DNA of 64,000 nt, taken from positions 124,001 through 188,000 of the forward strand of contig NZ_JALPVL010000007.1 in the NCBI RefSeq assembly GCF_023544465.1. Reading direction: 5' to 3'. Each line of letters begins with the position of its first letter. Position 1 is the stretch's first letter. Shown in pieces: positions 6,973 to 16,380 of this stretch. This DNA is from Paractinoplanes maris (GTDB lineage Bacteria > Actinomycetota > Actinomycetes > Mycobacteriales > Micromonosporaceae). The position numbers and the translations under genes are program-made. The notes below the pieces were generated by a model, which saw only the letters and a program-made list of their open reading frames with translations, searched no databases and was not told the DNA's origin.

Positions 6973-9714
6973 ATGCTACGGGGCCGAGACAACGAGCGAG
7001 CAGTTCTCACCGGATTGGTGCAGGCGTCCCGTGGCGGCCGCAGCGGTGCACTGGTGCTGACGGGTGCGGCGGGCATGGGCAAGACCGCGCTGCTGGACGA
7101 GGCGGTTGCCGCCGCCGGCGACCTCCAGGTCGCCCGGGTCGCCGGCATCGAGGCGGAGCAGGAGTTGCCGTTCGCGGCACTGCATCAGCTCTGCGGGCCA
7201 CTGCTCCCCCGCCTCGACCACCTGCCGCTGCCCCAGCGCGACGCGTTGGGAATCACCTTCGGCCTGCGGACGGGTGCCGCACCCGAACCATTCCTGGTCG
7301 GGCTCGCGGTACTCAGCCTGCTGGCCGAGGGCACCGCGGGACAGCCGCTGGTGTGCGTGATCGACGACGCGCAATGGCTCGATCAGGCATCCGCGCGGAC
7401 TCTGGCCTTTGTGGCCCGCCGGTTGCTGGCCGAGTCCGTGGTCATGATCTTCGCCGTCCGGGAGCCGGCCGCGGAGACCATGAGCATTCTGCGGAGCTTG
7501 CCAGAGCTGCGGATCACCGGGTTGCCTGACGCTGAGGCGCGAGCGCTGCTCGCCGAGGCGGTGCGGTGGCCGCTGGACGCAGACGTCCGTGAGGCTGTTC
7601 TGGCGGAGGCGCGCGGAAACCCGCTCGCCCTGCTGGAACTGCCGCAGACCTGGTCACCGGTCACGCTGGCCGGCGGATTCGGGCTGCCGCAGGGCCGCAT
7701 CGAGGAAAGTTTCCTGCGCCGCGTCGACATCTTGCCGGCTGATGCCCGCATGTTGCTGCTGCTCGCGGCGGCCGACCCGGTCGGCGACACTGCCCTGCTG
7801 CAGCGGGCTGCCGCTCATCTGGGGCTCGGCCCGGAGGCCGGGGACTCGCTGCGCGCGGCTGATCTGTTGCAGATCAGTTCGCGCGTGGTATTCCGCCACA
7901 CGCTGGTTCGTTCCGCAGTCTACGGCGCAGCGTCGTCGGCCGACCGGCGCAAGGCGCACCAGGCCCTCGCCCAGGCCACCTCGCCGGAAACGGATCCCGA
8001 CCGCCATGCTTGGCACCTCTCGCACGCTACGGTCGGCGCGGACGAGTCAGTCGCGGTGAAGCTCGAGGCGTCGGCTGGGCGCGCCCATGCACGAGGTGGT
8101 CTGGCCGCGGCCGCCGCATTCCTGCAACGGGCGGCCGAGTTGAGCGCCGACCCGGCGCGCCGGGCGGATCGCGCACTGCTGGCGGCCCGGGCGACGTACC
8201 GCGCCGGGTCGGCCGACGCCGCGACCGCGCTGCTGGCCGGTTCCTCGGCCGGCCCGCCGGACGAGCTGCGCGGCGCCCGCATCAGCCTGCTGCGCGCGGA
8301 GATGGTGTTCGCCTCGGCTACCCGCAGCACCGAGGCGCCCGGCCTGCTGCTCGACGCGGCTCAGCGGTTCGAGAGCATCGACGTCGATCGGGCGCGCAGG
8401 ACATACCTGGAAGCCTTCGCCGGAGCGGTGTTCGTGGGCCGGTTCGCCGGCGACACAGGATTGGTCGAGGTGGCGGCAGCCGCTCGCAAGGCCCCGCTCG
8501 CCGACGGCCCGGCTGCCGCGCCGGACTTGCTTCTCGACGGCCTGGCCCAGTTGTACACCGACGGGTTCGGCGGCGGTGCCGCTCTCGTGCGGCGGGCGTT
8601 GGACGGCATTCGCGGCAACGCCATCGACCAGGACACGGTCCAGCAGTTCTACGTCGTGTCGCACGCCGCCCATACGGTATGGGACGACGAGGCCTGGCAG
8701 GAGCTGACCTCCCGGCATCTGCGGATCGCGCGGACCACCGGCGCACTCAGCGGCTTGACCTTCATCCTCTACCAACGACTCGCCCTGCATCTGCATCAAG
8801 GCGAGATCTCGCAGGCGGCTGCGCTGATCGACGAGGTCGACGCGGTAGGCGTGGCCACCGGCGACAGTCAGCCGCCTATCGCGGCGCTCGCCGTGGCCGC
8901 GTGGCGTGGTCAGGAAGCCGACGTGGCGCGACTGCTTCCCGGCGTCACGGACACCCTGGCCGCACGCAGCCAGGGTGCGGTGCTGACGGCGATGCACATG
9001 TTCGCCGCGGTGCTGCACAACGGCCTGGGCCATTACGCGCAGGCACATGCCGCGGCGGCGAACGCGACGTCATACCCGCCGGAGGCCGGATTCGCGAACT
9101 GGGCCTTGGTCGAACTGGTCGAGGCGGCCGAACGCTGCGGTGACCGGGCAGCCGCTTCCCAGGCTTTGGAGCGGCTCGCCGCCCGCACCGGTCCGAGTGG
9201 CGGCGAATGGGGGATCGGCGTCGAAGCACGCTCGCGGGCCATGGTCACCGACGGCGCGGCTGCCGAGCCGCTCTATCGCGAGGCGATCGACCGGCTGGGT
9301 CGCTGCCGCGCCGCTTTCATGTTGGCCCGAACCCACCTGGTGTACGGGGAGTGGCTACGCCGGGCCGGCCGGACCTCCGACGCGCGCGCCGCCCTGCGTA
9401 CGGCGCACGAGATGTTCGTGTCCTTCGGCGCCGAGGCCTTCGCCGAAAGAGCCGGCCGGGAACTGGCCGCCACCGGGGCGCCGACCCGAACCCGGATGCT
9501 GATGGCACCGGCCGAGCTGACCGCTCAGGAGCGGCAGATCGCCCGGCGCGCCCGAGACGGCCAGTCTAATGTGGAGATCGGCGCCGAACTGTTTCTCAGC
9601 GGCCGCACCGTGGAGTGGCACCTGCGCAAAGTCTTCACCAAGCTCGGCATCAGCAATCGCCGCGAACTGCGGACCGCACTGCCCAGGAACGCCATGGCGG
9701 GACTGCCCGGCTGA
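6973..9714 (+). CDS. LAL-type LuxR family regulator with AAA/STAND ATPase domain (LAL-1)
   Basis: 913 residues, the usual LAL length. The N-terminal ATPase has Walker A GAAGMGKTAL (about residue 35) and a Walker B-like VCVIDDAQWLD (about 126-136). A long helical TPR-like middle follows. The C-terminal LuxR HTH (about 845-905) begins ELTAQERQIARRARDGQSN and contains GRTVEWHLRKVFTKLGIS. Family knowledge: LAL proteins sense a ligand through the ATPase/TPR part and activate transcription of nearby catabolic or secondary-metabolism genes. The ATG at 6973 has an AGGGGG site; an upstream TTG (6937) is less likely. It is convergent with the SRPBCC gene across a strong terminator. Confidence 0.95.
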   Translation: MLRGRDNERAVLTGLVQASRGGRSGALVLTGAAGMGKTALLDEAVAAAGDLQVARVAGIEAEQELPFAALHQLCGPLLPRLDHLPLPQRDALGITFGLRTGAAPEPFLVGLAVLSLLAEGTAGQPLVCVIDDAQWLDQASARTLAFVARRLLAESVVMIFAVREPAAETMSILRSLPELRITGLPDAEARALLAEAVRWPLDADVREAVLAEARGNPLALLELPQTWSPVTLAGGFGLPQGRIEESFLRRVDILPADARMLLLLAAADPVGDTALLQRAAAHLGLGPEAGDSLRAADLLQISSRVVFRHTLVRSAVYGAASSADRRKAHQALAQATSPETDPDRHAWHLSHATVGADESVAVKLEASAGRAHARGGLAAAAAFLQRAAELSADPARRADRALLAARATYRAGSADAATALLAGSSAGPPDELRGARISLLRAEMVFASATRSTEAPGLLLDAAQRFESIDVDRARRTYLEAFAGAVFVGRFAGDTGLVEVAAAARKAPLADGPAAAPDLLLDGLAQLYTDGFGGGAALVRRALDGIRGNAIDQDTVQQFYVVSHAAHTVWDDEAWQELTSRHLRIARTTGALSGLTFILYQRLALHLHQGEISQAAALIDEVDAVGVATGDSQPPIAALAVAAWRGQEADVARLLPGVTDTLAARSQGAVLTAMHMFAAVLHNGLGHYAQAHAAAANATSYPPEAGFANWALVELVEAAERCGDRAAASQALERLAARTGPSGGEWGIGVEARSRAMVTDGAAAEPLYREAIDRLGRCRAAFMLARTHLVYGEWLRRAGRTSDARAALRTAHEMFVSFGAEAFAERAGRELAATGAPTRTRMLMAPAELTAQERQIARRARDGQSNVEIGAELFLSGRTVEWHLRKVFTKLGISNRRELRTALPRNAMAGLPG

Positions 9715-9728
9715 TCGTCGAGCGGCCG

Positions 9729-9761
9729 GCGGTGTGGGCGTGGTACTGCCACCCACACCGC
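9729..9761. terminator. Bidirectional hairpin terminator
   Basis: A 10-bp inverted repeat, GCGGTGTGGG (9729-9738) and CCCACACCGC (9752-9761), with an inner TGG/CCA pair extending the stem. It sits between the convergent LAL-1 and SRPBCC genes. Confidence 0.65.
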
Positions 9762-9774
9762 GGGCCGCGCCCGG

Positions 9775-10227
9775 CTATCGGACGATGTGGTTGCGGGCCT
9801 CGATGGCTTTGACGGTGTTCTTCAGCGCCTTGCCAAGGACCCCTTTGCCGATGGTCCCGAGCAGCACACCGGTCAGGCGGCCCTTGAGGTTCTTGCCCTC
9901 CCGCACCACCACCACGTCCAGCACCGTGGTCCCGTCCGGCTGCGGCGTCAGCGTGTAGGTGTGCCCCGACCGGCCGCCCCAGATGTTGGAGTCGGTGGTC
10001 GTCATCACGACCCGGTGGGCATCGGACCAGTCGTAACGCAACCGCTCCCAGATGCCACCGGAGCCTTCGGTGACGTCGGCCCAGTCCGGGCCCTGGCCGT
10101 GGATCTTCAGATACTCGTCGGCGCTGTTGCCGAACAGCTGGGCGCGGCCCGGCCCGAAGTCGGTGAGGCCGGCGAGGAACTGCTCGGGCGTCGCGGTGGT
10201 CTTCTCGACGAAGTGAATCGTGGACAT
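9775..10227 (-). CDS. SRPBCC-fold (START/polyketide cyclase-like) protein
   Basis: 150 residues, a single small domain. The pattern IWERLRYDWSDAHRVVMTTT followed by GHTYTLTPQPDGTTVLDVVV is typical of SRPBCC (Bet v 1-like) ligand-binding proteins, and the C-terminal helix runs through GVLGKALKNTVKAIEARN. There is no signal peptide. The ATG at 10227 has a GAGGAG site. LAL-2 ends 109 nt upstream on the same strand, so it may follow LAL-2 in one transcript. Its ligand is unknown. Confidence 0.85.
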   Translation of the reverse strand: MSTIHFVEKTTATPEQFLAGLTDFGPGRAQLFGNSADEYLKIHGQGPDWADVTEGSGGIWERLRYDWSDAHRVVMTTTDSNIWGGRSGHTYTLTPQPDGTTVLDVVVVREGKNLKGRLTGVLLGTIGKGVLGKALKNTVKAIEARNHIVR

Positions 10228-10335
10228 GTCGTACTCCTCGGGCGATGGCAGGGGAACTTCCCTCAGACTGCCCGGTCCGAGGACACGGCGCGCCCGTGCC
10301 GGACCCTGGCGGGCCCGGGCCCGGGCCCTGGCGCC

Positions 10336-13062
10336 TCACCGGTCGCGCAGTGCGGCGGCCAGTTCCCGGCGCGAGCCGATGCCGAGCTTGGTGAAGACCT
10401 TCCGCAGATGCCACTCGATGGTACGCGGGCTGAGGAACAGCGCCGATGCGATCTCCGGGTTCGTCTGCCCGGCGATCGCCAACCGGACGATCGCGGCTTC
10501 CTGCCGGGTCAGGTGCTCACCCGCGCCCGCCGGCCGTTCTGCGACCGCCTCGCCGGTGACCGCCAGTGCCCGCGCGGCCCGCGCGGCGAACACCGGCGCC
10601 CCCATCGTCGAGAACGTCTCGTACGCCGCCCGCAACTCGACGCGAGCCTCGGTGCGCCGGTTGGCCCGCGCGAGCCACTCGCCGAAGAGCAGCCGTGCCC
10701 GGCAGCCATGAGTGGCGGTTTCGACGGCGCTCAACTGGTCGATGGCTTCGCGGTAGCGGTCCTCCGCCTGCTCGGGCGGCCCGGCGAGCGCGTCGGCGAG
10801 CGCCTGCACGCCGAGGGCGGCACGTGTCGGTGTGTCCGCGGTCCGCTCGGCGAGCCGGTCCCGAGCCTCGGCCGCCACCTCCGGCTCCCCCGCCCGGGCA
10901 GCCGCTTCGACCAACTCCCGCAGTGCCCAATGGCCAAGCGCCATCTCCGGGTACGCGGTCGCCTCCTGCGCCGCCGTCATCGCGGCACGGTGGTTGCCCA
11001 GCCCGTTCTGCAGCGTCGCGAGGGCGTGGTGTGCCACCGAGTGCAGCCGGCCGTTGCCGAGTGCCGCCCCCTCGTTCAGTCTCGCCTCGATCAGGTGCAT
11101 CGCCGCCTGCTCGGGGCCGCGGTGCGCCTCCAGGAACAGCCGGGACAACTGGTCGGCCGAGCCGTCGGTGGCCGCCGTGACCGCGTCGATCTCGTCCATC
11201 AGGTCCGCCGCCTCTGCGAACCGACCCGCGTCGACGAGGCTGTTCGCCCAGTTGTCCAGCGCACTGGACAACAGCGACAGCGCCCCGTTGCCCAGTGCGA
11301 AGCGCACCGCCTCCTGGTTCATCCGGAAGGCCAGGTCCAGCCGGAACATCTCGTAGGCGACGGCCGCCGCAGGCCAGACCGGACCGACGTCCCCGGCCGG
11401 GACCATCGCGTCCAATGCCCGGCACAGCAGCGGCACGGCCGCGGACCGCCCGTCCAGAACCCAGGAGACCACGCCGGCCAGTAGCAAGTCGGGAAATGCT
11501 TGTCCCGCCGATGCGCGGCTGCGCGCGGCTTCGGCGGCCAACCGCAGGGTGTCGTCACCGAATCGGCCGGCATACATGGCGGCGCTCATCGTGGTGAGCA
11601 AGGTGTCGCGGGCGGCGACCGGGTCGAGCTCATCCAGCCCCCGGGCTGCGGCGAGCAGCGCCGGCACGGACCCGCTTCCGGGGTTGAGCGCGTAGGCGAC
11701 CTGTGCGCGCAGCCGCTCGGCACGAGCCTGCCGCAGCGGGTCGAGCGGCCCAGTTTCGGCGGCCCCCAAAAGGTCCAGCCCTCGGCCGTAAGACCCTGCT
11801 TCGATCCGGGCGTGCGCCGCGGACACCAGCAGCTCACTGCGGTTGCCGGGATCCGGGGCCAGTTCCGCGGCCCGTTCCAGGAAGGCGGCCGCTGCTGCAC
11901 AGCCGCCGCGGGACTGTGCTCGCCGCGCTGAACCTTCCAGCTCTGCGGCGATCTCCTCGTCGGGGCCCAGCGCGGCGTGCGCGCGGTGCCACGCGCGGCG
12001 GTCCGGGTCTCTGGCATGGTCGGTCGCCTCGGCCAGCGCGGCGTGCACCGCCCGCAGTTCGGCCGCGCGGCCGGAACGCCATGCGGCCGAGCGGACCAGC
12101 GGATGCGGGAACCGCACCCGCACATCGAACTCGATCAAACCTTCGTGCTCCGCAGCGGCCGCCGCTTCCGGCTCCACCCCGAGCAGTTCCAAAGCCCGCC
12201 ACAGCAAAGGCACGTCGCCGACCGGCTCCACGGCCGCCGCCAGCAGCAGGGTGCGGGTCTGCTCCGGCAGCACCGCGATACGCCGCTGGAAGCCTTCCTC
12301 GACCCGGCTCGCCAGGGGCGTCGTGATGTGCCCGCCGAACCCGAACGCCAGCTCGGCCGGCGACAGTCCTCGCGGCAATTCCAGCAGCGCGAGCGGGTTG
12401 CCGCGGGTCTCGGCGACGATCCGGTCCCGGACGTGGGCATCAACCGGACCGGTCAGCACGGCATCGAGCAGCGCCCGGGCGTCCGCGTCCGGCAGACCGG
12501 GCACCTGCATCTCTGGCAGACCGGCGAGAATCCGGTCGTCGCCGGGACTGCGGGCGGCGAAGAAGAGCGCGACTGCTTCGACGCTCAGCCGGCGTGCCAC
12601 GAAAGTCAGGATCGCCGTGGACATGGCGTCGGCCCATTGCACGTCGTCGACCATGCAGACCAGCGGTTGCTCGGCGGCGGCCTCGGCGAACAGGCCGAGC
12701 ACCGCGAGCCCGATCAGCAGCGGTTCCGGCGTCCGCCCGGCGACCAGCCCGAACGCCGTGGCCAACGCCTCACGCTGCGGCGCCGGCAGTGCGTCGAGGT
12801 GGCCCAGCAGGGGCGCGCAGAGCTGCTGCAACGTCGAATACGCGATCTCGGACTCGGACTCGACCCCGGCGGCCCGCAGCACCCTGGCAAAGCTCGCCCG
12901 CTCAGTGAGGTGGTCGAGCAGTGCGGTCTTGCCGCAACCCGCCTCCCCGCGCAGCACCAGCACCCGGCTCTGCCCGTCACGTGCGTCACGCAGCATACGG
13001 TCGAGGGTCTCCCGCTCCTGCCGACGTCCGCGCAGCTTGGAACTTCTGATGCCATAGGCCAC
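10336..13062 (-). CDS. LAL-type LuxR family regulator with AAA/STAND ATPase domain (LAL-2)
   Basis: 908 residues. Walker A is RGEAGCGKTALLDHL (about residue 40), Walker B-like is VCMVDDVQWAD, and the C-terminal HTH runs from HLTRQEAAIVRLAIAGQTN to SPRTIEWHLRKVFTKLGIG. The start is GTG at 13062 with a strong GAGGAGG site; no better ATG exists. It is very similar in layout to LAL-1, LAL-3 and LAL-4, showing local family expansion. It is divergent from the alpha/beta hydrolase at 13440 across 377 nt, which makes that hydrolase a candidate target. Confidence 0.95.
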   Translation of the reverse strand: MAYGIRSSKLRGRRQERETLDRMLRDARDGQSRVLVLRGEAGCGKTALLDHLTERASFARVLRAAGVESESEIAYSTLQQLCAPLLGHLDALPAPQREALATAFGLVAGRTPEPLLIGLAVLGLFAEAAAEQPLVCMVDDVQWADAMSTAILTFVARRLSVEAVALFFAARSPGDDRILAGLPEMQVPGLPDADARALLDAVLTGPVDAHVRDRIVAETRGNPLALLELPRGLSPAELAFGFGGHITTPLASRVEEGFQRRIAVLPEQTRTLLLAAAVEPVGDVPLLWRALELLGVEPEAAAAAEHEGLIEFDVRVRFPHPLVRSAAWRSGRAAELRAVHAALAEATDHARDPDRRAWHRAHAALGPDEEIAAELEGSARRAQSRGGCAAAAAFLERAAELAPDPGNRSELLVSAAHARIEAGSYGRGLDLLGAAETGPLDPLRQARAERLRAQVAYALNPGSGSVPALLAAARGLDELDPVAARDTLLTTMSAAMYAGRFGDDTLRLAAEAARSRASAGQAFPDLLLAGVVSWVLDGRSAAVPLLCRALDAMVPAGDVGPVWPAAAVAYEMFRLDLAFRMNQEAVRFALGNGALSLLSSALDNWANSLVDAGRFAEAADLMDEIDAVTAATDGSADQLSRLFLEAHRGPEQAAMHLIEARLNEGAALGNGRLHSVAHHALATLQNGLGNHRAAMTAAQEATAYPEMALGHWALRELVEAAARAGEPEVAAEARDRLAERTADTPTRAALGVQALADALAGPPEQAEDRYREAIDQLSAVETATHGCRARLLFGEWLARANRRTEARVELRAAYETFSTMGAPVFAARAARALAVTGEAVAERPAGAGEHLTRQEAAIVRLAIAGQTNPEIASALFLSPRTIEWHLRKVFTKLGIGSRRELAAALRDR

Positions 13063-13439
13063 CTGAGCCTCCTCGCAGGGAGATTACCGTGGTGGTGCCG
13101 CCGGCCGGGTCGAGACGTGACAGCGCTCGCAGGTGGCCCCGGCTGGTACGGACCGGTGCCACCTGCTCACGGTGGAGCGCTGCGCTCGCGGGAGCGGGAC
13201 GGTGTCAGGCGCCGAACCCTGCGGCCTTCGCCATGGACCATGGCCGCGTCCCTTGTGACTTTTCCGCTGCCCGCCGCACCGCACAGGGCAGTAGGGCAGA
13301 CGACCCAGGTCACTGGCTTCGGCGCGCGCACCGCCAGGGTCCCCGGCCGGGGTGGACCAGTGCCCGCGCCGGGGGCGGACGGTGTCCTCGGCCAGCAAGG
13401 CTTCTCGGCACAGCCCAAACCGCATTTTCGGAGGAAGCC
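13063..13439. promoter_or_regulatory. Divergent intergenic region with a GCCATGG-A-CCATGGC inverted repeat
   Basis: 377 nt between divergent LAL-2 and the hydrolase at 13440, with no convincing gene on either strand. At 13230-13244 there is a perfect 7-bp inverted repeat, GCCATGG and CCATGGC around one A, a possible operator. Its role is inferred from position only. Confidence 0.35.
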
Positions 13440-14156
13440 ATGCCCGATGTCACCGTCGTCCTCGTCCACGGTGCGTTCGCCGAGTCGGCCAGTTGGAACG
13501 GCGTGATCGAGCGCCTCGCCGCCGTGGACGTCGCCGCCGTGGCGGTCGCCAACCCGCTGCGTGGCGTTGCCACCGACGCCGCTTACGTCCGTGACGTCGT
13601 CGCGTCGCTCAATACGCCCGTCATCCTGGCCGGCCACTCGTACGGCGGCCAGGTCATCACCCAGGCCGCCGCCGACGACCCAGCCGTACGCGCCCTGGTA
13701 TTCGTGGCCGCGTTCGCTCCGGACATCGGCGACACCGCGCTGGCTCTGTCGAACCGTTTCGCGGGCAGCACACTCGGCGACGCTGTAGTCGCCCGGCCGC
13801 TGACCGGCGGTGGCCGAGAACTCTCCATCTCCCCCGCCAAGTTCCCGCACCAGTTCGCCGCGGACGCCGACCCGGCTCAAGCGGCACTGATGGCGATCAC
13901 CCAGCGGCCGATCACCGAAGCCGCCCTCACCGAGGTCCTGACCGGCGACGAGCCCGCCTGGCGACGGCTGCCGAGCTGGTTCGTCTGGGGTAGCGAGGAC
14001 CGCAACATCCCAGCCGCCGCGCTGCGCTGGATGGGCGAACGCGCCGGCGGCAAGGAGCTCACCGAGATCCCCGGCGCCGGGCACGCCCTGCCGGTCTCCC
14101 AGCCCGGCCCGGTAGCCGCCACCATCCTGCAGGCCGTCGCCGCCGCGCGCGCCTGA
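13440..14156 (+). CDS. Alpha/beta hydrolase, cytosolic (VHGAFAES group)
   Basis: 238 residues. It opens directly into the first strand and oxyanion loop VVLVHGAFAESASWNGVI, then has the nucleophile elbow GHSYGG (about residue 65), a probable acid in VWGSEDRNIP and the histidine in PGAGHALPVSQP. There is no signal peptide. It is closely related to the exported hydrolase that follows 32 nt downstream, which looks like a tandem duplication with and without a signal sequence. The ATG at 13440 has a GGAGG site. The family is annotated as esterase or salicylate-esterase-like; the substrate is not known here. Confidence 0.9.
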   Translation: MPDVTVVLVHGAFAESASWNGVIERLAAVDVAAVAVANPLRGVATDAAYVRDVVASLNTPVILAGHSYGGQVITQAAADDPAVRALVFVAAFAPDIGDTALALSNRFAGSTLGDAVVARPLTGGGRELSISPAKFPHQFAADADPAQAALMAITQRPITEAALTEVLTGDEPAWRRLPSWFVWGSEDRNIPAAALRWMGERAGGKELTEIPGAGHALPVSQPGPVAATILQAVAAARA

Positions 14157-14188
14157 CCACCATCCGCACCGATCGAAAGAAGAAGACG

Positions 14189-15004
14189 ATGCTGCGCACC
14201 ACGAAGTCCCGCGTCCTGGCCACCGCCGTCGCCGCTGTCATCGCCGCCGGCGTGCTCAGCCCCGTCGTGGCACAAGCCCACGGCGGCGGCTCACACCAGG
14301 CCGAACCTACCGTCGTGCTGGTACACGGAGCGTTCGCCGACTCCAGCGGCTGGAACGACGTCGTCCAGCGCCTGCAGAACCACGGCTATCCGGTCGTCGC
14401 CGCGGCCAACCCGCTGCGCAGCGTCGCCGCTGACGCCCGCACGGTCCGATCGATCATCGACAGCATCGACGGCCCGGTGGTGCTCGTCGGCCACTCGTAC
14501 GCCGGAAATGTCATCTCCGCGGCGGCGACCGGCGAGAAGAACGTCAAGGCGCTGGTCTATGTCGCCGCGTTCCTGCCCGACACCGGCGAGTCGGCCGGGG
14601 AGCTCTCGAACAAGTTCCCCGGCAGCACGCTGGCCGCCACCCTGCAGCAGGTTCCGGTTGCCGGCGGCGGCACCGACCTCTACATCGATCAGGCGAAGTT
14701 CCCGCAGCAGTTCGCCGCTGATGTGCCGGTTCGCAAGGCGAAGCTGCTGGCCGTCAGCCAGCGCCCGGTCGACGCCGCGGCATTGGCCGAGCCTGCGACG
14801 GGCGTACCCGCGTGGCGGAGCATCGCGAGCTACGACCTGATCCCCGGCGCGGACCGCAACATCCCGCCGGCCGCCCAGTATTGGATGGCGAAGCGGGCAC
14901 GCGCCAAGGTCGTCAGCGTGCCGGGCGCCTCGCACCTGGTGCTCGCTTCGCACCCGGGCGTAACGGCGGAGCTGATCGAACGGGCGGCCCGCGAGACCAA
15001 GTGA
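14189..15004 (+). CDS. Exported alpha/beta hydrolase (VHGAFADS group)
   Basis: 271 residues with a Sec-type signal peptide: basic start, hydrophobic core AVAAVIAAGVLSPVV (about 13-27) and a likely cleavage after AQA. The hydrolase core has LVHGAFADSSGWNDVV, the elbow GHSYAG, an acid around PGADRNIPP and a histidine in PGASHLVLASHP. It is a paralogue of the preceding gene and of the exported hydrolases at 37571 and 50988. It is the second gene of a probable two-gene operon that ends at a strong terminator. Confidence 0.9.
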   Translation: MLRTTKSRVLATAVAAVIAAGVLSPVVAQAHGGGSHQAEPTVVLVHGAFADSSGWNDVVQRLQNHGYPVVAAANPLRSVAADARTVRSIIDSIDGPVVLVGHSYAGNVISAAATGEKNVKALVYVAAFLPDTGESAGELSNKFPGSTLAATLQQVPVAGGGTDLYIDQAKFPQQFAADVPVRKAKLLAVSQRPVDAAALAEPATGVPAWRSIASYDLIPGADRNIPPAAQYWMAKRARAKVVSVPGASHLVLASHPGVTAELIERAARETK

Positions 15005-15010
15005 TGTGAA

Positions 15011-15050
15011 CCCGAAGGGGCCCCGCGCGGTGCGCGGCGGCCCCCTTCGG
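15011..15050 (+). terminator. Hairpin terminator after the tandem hydrolases
   Basis: The arms CCGAAGGGG and CCCCTTCGG enclose a further CCGCGC/GCGCGG pair, giving a long GC-rich stem 7 nt after the hydrolase stop. Confidence 0.65.
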
Positions 15051-15173
15051 CACGTTCGGGACCGTGGTCCCCGCGCCGGGCGGCTGACGAGCGGGGGAAC
15101 TCGTGTCCGCCTGAATGCGGGCCAGTTCGCTGAGCGTCCCGCTCCGGCCGGCCTGTAGGAACCATATTCACTA

Positions 15174-15190
15174 TATGGACTTATGGTCGA
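15174..15190. promoter_or_regulatory. TGGACT-type operator-like site
   Basis: TATGGACTTATGGTCGA lies about 110 nt upstream of the Tat-exported hydrolase. It resembles the TATGGACTTGTCGGTCCA site at 29990-30007 in front of the second epoxide hydrolase, so it may be bound by a related TetR protein. The spacing differs by one base and the right half is imperfect. Confidence 0.3.
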
Positions 15191-15301
15191 TATACCCCAG
15201 GGTACTGGTCGTCGGCACCAGTGCCGCTCCCTGGGGAGGCCGGAACGGCTGCTGTGTGAGCGTGGAGAAACAGACGCCCAGCAGGAGAAAGGTTGGTCAT
15301 C

Positions 15302-16324
15302 ATGTTTGCCGACAACCCGAGCCGCCGCCAGGTCCTACTCGCCACCGGCACCGCCGCCGTCACCGCCGGCCTCGGCCCGCTCCTGTCGGCCGGCCCAGCG
15401 ACAGCGACAGCCGCCGGCGGGAAAGGGCCCACGTTCGGCCCGGTAAGGCAGATCAACACGGGCGTTCTCAGCACCGGGTACGTGGAACTGGGACCGGCCC
15501 GCGGCACCCCCGTGATCCTGATGCACGGCTTCCCGTACGACATTCACAGCTACTCCAAGGTTGCCCCGTTGCTCGCCGCCCGCGGGTACCGGGTGATCGT
15601 GCCGTACTTCCGCGGACACGGCAGCACCACCTTCCACTCGGCATCCACGCCGCGCGACGCCGACCAGGCTGCCTTCGCCCTCGACATCCTCGCCCTGATG
15701 GACGCACTGAAGATCCGCCGAGCAGTCCTGGCCGGATACGACTGGGGTTCGCGTACCGGCGACATCATCGCCGCGCTGTGGCCGGAGCGGGTCAAGGCTC
15801 TCGTCTCGGTGACCGGCTACCTGATCACCAACCTGGCCTTCAATCGCAAGCCCCAGTTGCCGTCGGCCGAGAACGCCTGGTGGTACCAGTACTACTTCGC
15901 CACCGAACGCGGCGTGCTCGGGCTGCAGGAGAATGCGTACGAGATCGGCGAGTTCATCTGGAAGTTCAATTCGCCGACCTGGAAGTATTCCCGCGCCGAA
16001 TACGACCGGACCGCCGCGGCGTTCACGAATCCCGACTACGTGCCCATCGTGATCGGCAACTACCGGTGGCGGCAGAGCCTGCTGCCCATCGAACCGCAGT
16101 ACGCCGCGTTGGAGAGCCGGCTGCAAGCCACTCCCGACATCACGGTGCCGACGATCACGATCGACGGCCGGGATGACCCGTTCACCCCGGCGGGCGACGG
16201 CAGCAGCTACCGCTCGCACTTCACCGGCAAATACCGGCATCGCACCTTCGACGTCGGCCACAACGTGCCGCAGGAGGCGCCCCGCGAGTTCACCCAGGCG
16301 GTTGTCGACGCGGACCGGCTCTGA
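15302..16324 (+). CDS. Tat-exported alpha/beta hydrolase with Asp nucleophile (epoxide hydrolase/dehalogenase-like)
   Basis: 340 residues. The N-terminus has a twin-arginine signal (SRRQVLLATGTAAVTAG) with an A-rich cleavage region near residue 40. The mature part carries the oxyanion motif HGFPYD, the elbow AGYDWGSRTGD with aspartate as nucleophile, an acid region DGRDDPFTP and the histidine in DVGHNVPQE. An Asp nucleophile with HGFP is the pattern of soluble epoxide hydrolases and haloalkane dehalogenases rather than esterases. The ATG at 15302 has AAAGG upstream; a TTG at 15293 lies closer to an AGGAG site and is possible. It is convergent with LAL-3. Confidence 0.87.
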   Translation: MFADNPSRRQVLLATGTAAVTAGLGPLLSAGPATATAAGGKGPTFGPVRQINTGVLSTGYVELGPARGTPVILMHGFPYDIHSYSKVAPLLAARGYRVIVPYFRGHGSTTFHSASTPRDADQAAFALDILALMDALKIRRAVLAGYDWGSRTGDIIAALWPERVKALVSVTGYLITNLAFNRKPQLPSAENAWWYQYYFATERGVLGLQENAYEIGEFIWKFNSPTWKYSRAEYDRTAAAFTNPDYVPIVIGNYRWRQSLLPIEPQYAALESRLQATPDITVPTITIDGRDDPFTPAGDGSSYRSHFTGKYRHRTFDVGHNVPQEAPREFTQAVVDADRL

Positions 16325-16342
16325 TCGACAGCACATCGCGTC

Positions 16343-16380
16343 GACCCGGCCCGTTCAGCTTTGAAGGGCGCGGCCGGGTC
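16343..16380. terminator. Hairpin between convergent genes
   Basis: Arms GACCCGGCC (16343-16351) and GGCCGGGTC (16372-16380) enclose a 20-nt loop. It lies between the hydrolase stop and the LAL-3 stop, overlapping the latter by 2 nt. Confidence 0.6.
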
